Source of the DNA: Lachnoclostridium sp. UBA3320
GTDB lineage: Bacteria > Bacillota > Clostridia > Lachnospirales > Lachnospiraceae
Reading direction: 5' to 3'
Length of the DNA stretch: 8,901 bases
NCBI GenBank assembly: GCA_002361175.1
Contig: DESG01000179.1
Span: 1 to 8,901, forward strand
Shown one piece after another: positions 6,855 to 8,901 of the stretch. Position 1 is the stretch's first letter, and every line of letters begins with the position of its first letter. Both the position numbers and the translations under genes were made by a program. A model generated the notes under the pieces. That model saw only the letters and a list, made by a program, of their open reading frames with translations. It did not search any database and was not told the DNA's origin.

Positions 6855-7028
6855 ATGGATTTAAAAGTTGGAGATATAATTAAAATGAAAAAGTTACATC
6901 CATGTGGCAATAATTTATGGGAGATTATGAGGACGGGAATGGATATACGCTTAAAGTGCAAAGGATGTGGGCATCAGGTTATGCTGCCAAGAAAACAGGT
7001 TGAAAAAAATTTTAGGGGATTTGTATGA
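6855..7028 (+). CDS. DUF951 small zinc-ribbon-like protein
   Basis: This 57-residue protein matches the DUF951 family of Firmicutes (YyzM-like) along its full length: MDLKVGDIIKMKKLHPCG at the start, WEIMRTGMDIRLKCKGCGHQ in the middle, and VMLPRKQVEKNF at the end. Cys17, Cys35 and Cys38 (CKGC) with nearby His15 and His40 suggest bound zinc. The compact basic beta fold suggests nucleic acid binding, but this is inference; the family has no firmly established function that I can state. The ribosome binding site is AGAGG at 6844-6848, six bases upstream. It is divergent from hemolysin III, and a strong terminator begins two bases after its stop codon, so it is a single-gene unit. Coding potential is supported by the family match despite the short length. 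Confidence 0.92.
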   Translation: MDLKVGDIIKMKKLHPCGNNLWEIMRTGMDIRLKCKGCGHQVMLPRKQVEKNFRGFV

Positions 7029-7030
7029 TG

Positions 7031-7083
7031 ATAAAATGGCAGGATATCAGTTAATTACTGACTTCCTGCCATTTTATTTTTTT
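7031..7083. terminator. Strong bidirectional terminator between DUF951 and chemoreceptor genes
   Basis: ATAAAATGGCAGGA (7031-7044) pairs perfectly with 7064-7077. Inside, TCAGT (7047-7051) pairs with ACTGA (7057-7061) around the loop TAATT, separated from the outer stem by a 2x2 internal loop. Seven T follow on the plus strand (7077-7083). On the minus strand the GC part is followed by TTTTAT, so it can also end chemoreceptor transcripts. The T-run overlaps the chemoreceptor stop codon (7082-7084), so one element serves both genes. Confidence 0.92.
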
Positions 7084-8788
7084 AATTCGATTTTCTTGTT
7101 AAGGCAAACTGTCCAACAAGTTCATCAAGAATATTAGTCTGTACATATAATTCTTCACTAGTTGCTGAGGCCTCTTGAGCAGTAGCTGCATTGCTCTCTA
7201 CTACACTTGCTATCTGATTTATGCCATTTTCTGCATCTTTCATCGCTTCTGCCTGATTCTCTACCATAACTTTTAAGTTTTTGGAGAACTCCGCAATTTG
7301 TTTAATTCCATCAACTACAGATTCAATAGCACCTGACGCACGTTCTGCTGCGCGGTTTCCTTCCGTAACTTCTTTTATAGAAGCTTCTATCAGCTCTCTT
7401 GTGTCGATTGCCGCTTGTGCACTCTGGTTAGCAAGTTCTCTAATCTGGTCTGCTACAACTGCAAAACCACGTCCAGATTCACCAGCTCTTGCTGCCTCTA
7501 TAGAAGCATTTAGAGAAAGAAGGTTAGTCTGTGCTGCAATAGATTCGATTTCAGAAATAATATCTCCAATTCTTGTAGAAGCTTCATTAATACGTTCCAT
7601 AGCCGCCATCATTGTATTCATTTCATCACGGCTGTCATCAGCCTGATTTGCATAATGTTCTGCTTTCTCGTAAGACTCTTCTGCATTTTTGGCACTTTCT
7701 TCCATGGTGTGTGTAATGTCAGAAATTGTTGAATGAAGTCCTTGTACTGCACTAGTTTGTTCTGTTGCACCTTCTGCAAGAGACTGTGCGGCTTTTGCTA
7801 AGTCTCCTGAACCTATAGATACTTGGTTAGAAGCATCACCAATGGACAGCAGTGTTTCTGTCATCTGGTCTCTTAATCCACGCATAGATTTATATAATCG
7901 TTCAAAGTCGCCAGTATATCTATCTGATGCTTTAGACCTAACTGTATAATTTCCACCTGCCATCTCGCCAAGTACTTCATCAATATCGTGAATAATCACA
8001 TTCAAGTTATTTGCCATCTCTGTTGCATCTTTTTCCATGTGCTCTACTTCATCTCCTGTTTCTATATTAGGAAATGGTGAGGACAAGTCTCCTGCTGCAA
8101 ATGTTTTAAGACGTGTTCCAAGTTGTCCTAAAGGATTAGATATCCTTTTTGAAATCTTTTTACCTATTTTAGTAGAAAGAATTGTTGAAATTATAATTAT
8201 TAATACAATTAATATTGACAGAACCAAACATACTATATTTAATTTCATAGACAAATCGTTTCCTTGATTTACTTTAACATCTAAAAGTTCTTCAAGTTTT
8301 TCATAAATGCTTAGATACACTGGTGCTAAATCGTTAAGTGCCAGCTCCTGTGCCTGCCTGCACTTTTCTCTATCTGTTGACGCTCCAATCTCCATAATTT
8401 GACTATCAAGCTCCCAATATGTATTAAGTTCTTCAACAATCTCATCATAAGTTTTCCTGCCATCACTTGATACTATTGTATCTTCTACAGCTGCAAAGTT
8501 TTGATTGAATGCGGCCTTAGCATTTTCATGTTGTTGTACTACAGTGTCAATCGCTGTTTGGTCATCATAGCCAATAGTAGCACGAAGTGATGATCTAATA
8601 TCTGCAAATTCAAACATTGCTTTTCCGATGTCACCTTGTGCAAAACCAAAATTTGTTAAAGCATAGGCATATCTGTTTGATGTAAATATAAGCGCAATTA
8701 GTCCAACTATTGCAGCTATTGCAGTAATAGCTGATATCTTAAAAAAAGATTTTGTAAGTTTATTCTCAATACTCTCGTGTTTATTCAT
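7082..8788 (-). CDS. Methyl-accepting chemotaxis protein with tandem HAMP domains
   Basis: This 568-residue transmembrane chemoreceptor has a short cytoplasmic N-terminus, TM1 at about 18-36, a mostly helical extracellular sensor (38-180) resembling a four-helix-bundle ligand domain, TM2 at about 183-205, a HAMP domain (206-260) and a second HAMP-like unit (265-309, with EMAGGNYTVRSKASDRYTGD). The long coiled-coil signalling domain follows (310-562). Its hairpin tip, near 413-453, contains the invariant IAAQTNLLSLNASIEAARAG and GRGFAVVADQIRELA that contact CheA and CheW. Ala/Glu/Gln-rich stretches such as 330-350 and 530-548 are plausible methylation regions. It has no C-terminal pentapeptide for CheR tethering. 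The ligand is unknown. GGGAGG (complement of 8798-8803), nine bases upstream, sets the start. No che or flagellar gene is in the window. Its codons look somewhat less AT-biased than those of the plus-strand genes. Confidence 0.96.
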   Translation of the reverse strand: MNKHESIENKLTKSFFKISAITAIAAIVGLIALIFTSNRYAYALTNFGFAQGDIGKAMFEFADIRSSLRATIGYDDQTAIDTVVQQHENAKAAFNQNFAAVEDTIVSSDGRKTYDEIVEELNTYWELDSQIMEIGASTDREKCRQAQELALNDLAPVYLSIYEKLEELLDVKVNQGNDLSMKLNIVCLVLSILIVLIIIISTILSTKIGKKISKRISNPLGQLGTRLKTFAAGDLSSPFPNIETGDEVEHMEKDATEMANNLNVIIHDIDEVLGEMAGGNYTVRSKASDRYTGDFERLYKSMRGLRDQMTETLLSIGDASNQVSIGSGDLAKAAQSLAEGATEQTSAVQGLHSTISDITHTMEESAKNAEESYEKAEHYANQADDSRDEMNTMMAAMERINEASTRIGDIISEIESIAAQTNLLSLNASIEAARAGESGRGFAVVADQIRELANQSAQAAIDTRELIEASIKEVTEGNRAAERASGAIESVVDGIKQIAEFSKNLKVMVENQAEAMKDAENGINQIASVVESNAATAQEASATSEELYVQTNILDELVGQFALTRKSN

Positions 8789-8901
8789 TATAAAAAACCT
8801 CCCATATACTAAATTTAATATTTACACGATATATTTACAATTCCAAATTATCTATAATTTATTTTTATAAATAAGTAAAAATAGAGTAAAATACACTACA
8901 A
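8789..8901 (-). promoter_or_regulatory. Upstream region of the chemoreceptor gene, no clear promoter
   Basis: This very AT-rich stretch leads into the chemoreceptor on the minus strand and runs off the window. Only the ribosome binding site (complement of 8798-8803) is clear. I looked for a sigma-D/sigma-28 motilty promoter (TAAA, about 15 bp, GCCGATAA) and found none with proper spacing. Sigma-A candidates such as TTGTAA followed by TAAATT match consensus at only four of six positions in each box. The true promoter may lie beyond 8901. Confidence 0.3.

Noticed and set aside
7281..7646. Open frame on the plus strand opposite the chemoreceptor
   Set aside because: It mirrors the strongly coding chemoreceptor on the other strand, has no ribosome binding site and no recognisable domain. 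The same applies to the other long frames opposite or inside recognised genes.
8857..8872. ATTTAT-TTTT-ATAAAT inverted repeat upstream of the chemoreceptor
   Set aside because: A six-base pure AT repeat is expected by chance in such AT-rich DNA, and nothing else marks it as an operator.
1..8901. CRISPR arrays, tRNA or rRNA genes, insertion sequences, toxin-antitoxin or defence genes
   Set aside because: I looked on both strands for regularly spaced repeats, cloverleaf-like sequences, terminal inverted repeats and transposase, nuclease or toxin motifs and saw none.

Overview
The window looks like chromosomal DNA of a low-GC, Gram-positive anaerobe of the Clostridia, most likely Lachnospiraceae or a close relative. 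This rests on the strongly AT-rich intergenic DNA, GGAGG-type ribosome binding sites before most genes, a lipobox lipoprotein, a DUF951 protein, and a tandem-HAMP chemoreceptor of the kind common in that group. The assignment is inference; no rRNA or marker gene is present. I count nine protein genes. I see no tRNA, rRNA, insertion sequence, phage gene, CRISPR array or integration site, and no broken gene.

Left part, plus strand (1-5980). A good sigma-A-type promoter (TTGCAA, 17 bp, TAATAT) leads into a small multi-pass membrane protein that resembles Yip1-type proteins. Five co-directional genes follow with short gaps (about 19-75 bp) and probably form a transcription unit: a type I-like asparaginase, a divergent U32-peptidase-like protein, a YbaK/EbsC-type Cys-tRNA(Pro) deacylase, a Nudix ADP-ribose pyrophosphatase-like hydrolase, and a large lipoprotein of the peptide-binding (SBP family 5) class. 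The unit ends at a rho-independent terminator (5986-6011). The shared theme, if there is one, is amino acid and peptide use plus clean-up of metabolites and mischarged tRNA; this is inference from neighbourhood.

Right part (5981-8901). A hemolysin III/PAQR membrane protein runs on the minus strand and converges on the same terminator. It is divergent from a 57-residue DUF951 protein on the plus strand. Their 176-bp intergenic region is the most interesting non-coding stretch: it holds a perfect 17-bp palindrome whose centre forms the -35 box of the minus-strand promoter, and next to it a sequence matching 13 of the 14 fixed positions of the Fur-family 7-1-7 operator. The DUF951 gene and a minus-strand methyl-accepting chemotaxis protein converge on a second, very strong bidirectional terminator (7031-7083).

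Most of the window is ordinary housekeeping or accessory metabolism. I did not find a convincing undescribed multi-gene system. The points most worth a second look are the asparaginase whose catalytic lysine appears replaced by arginine, the cysteine-bearing U32-like protein beside it, and the operator-like divergent promoter region.
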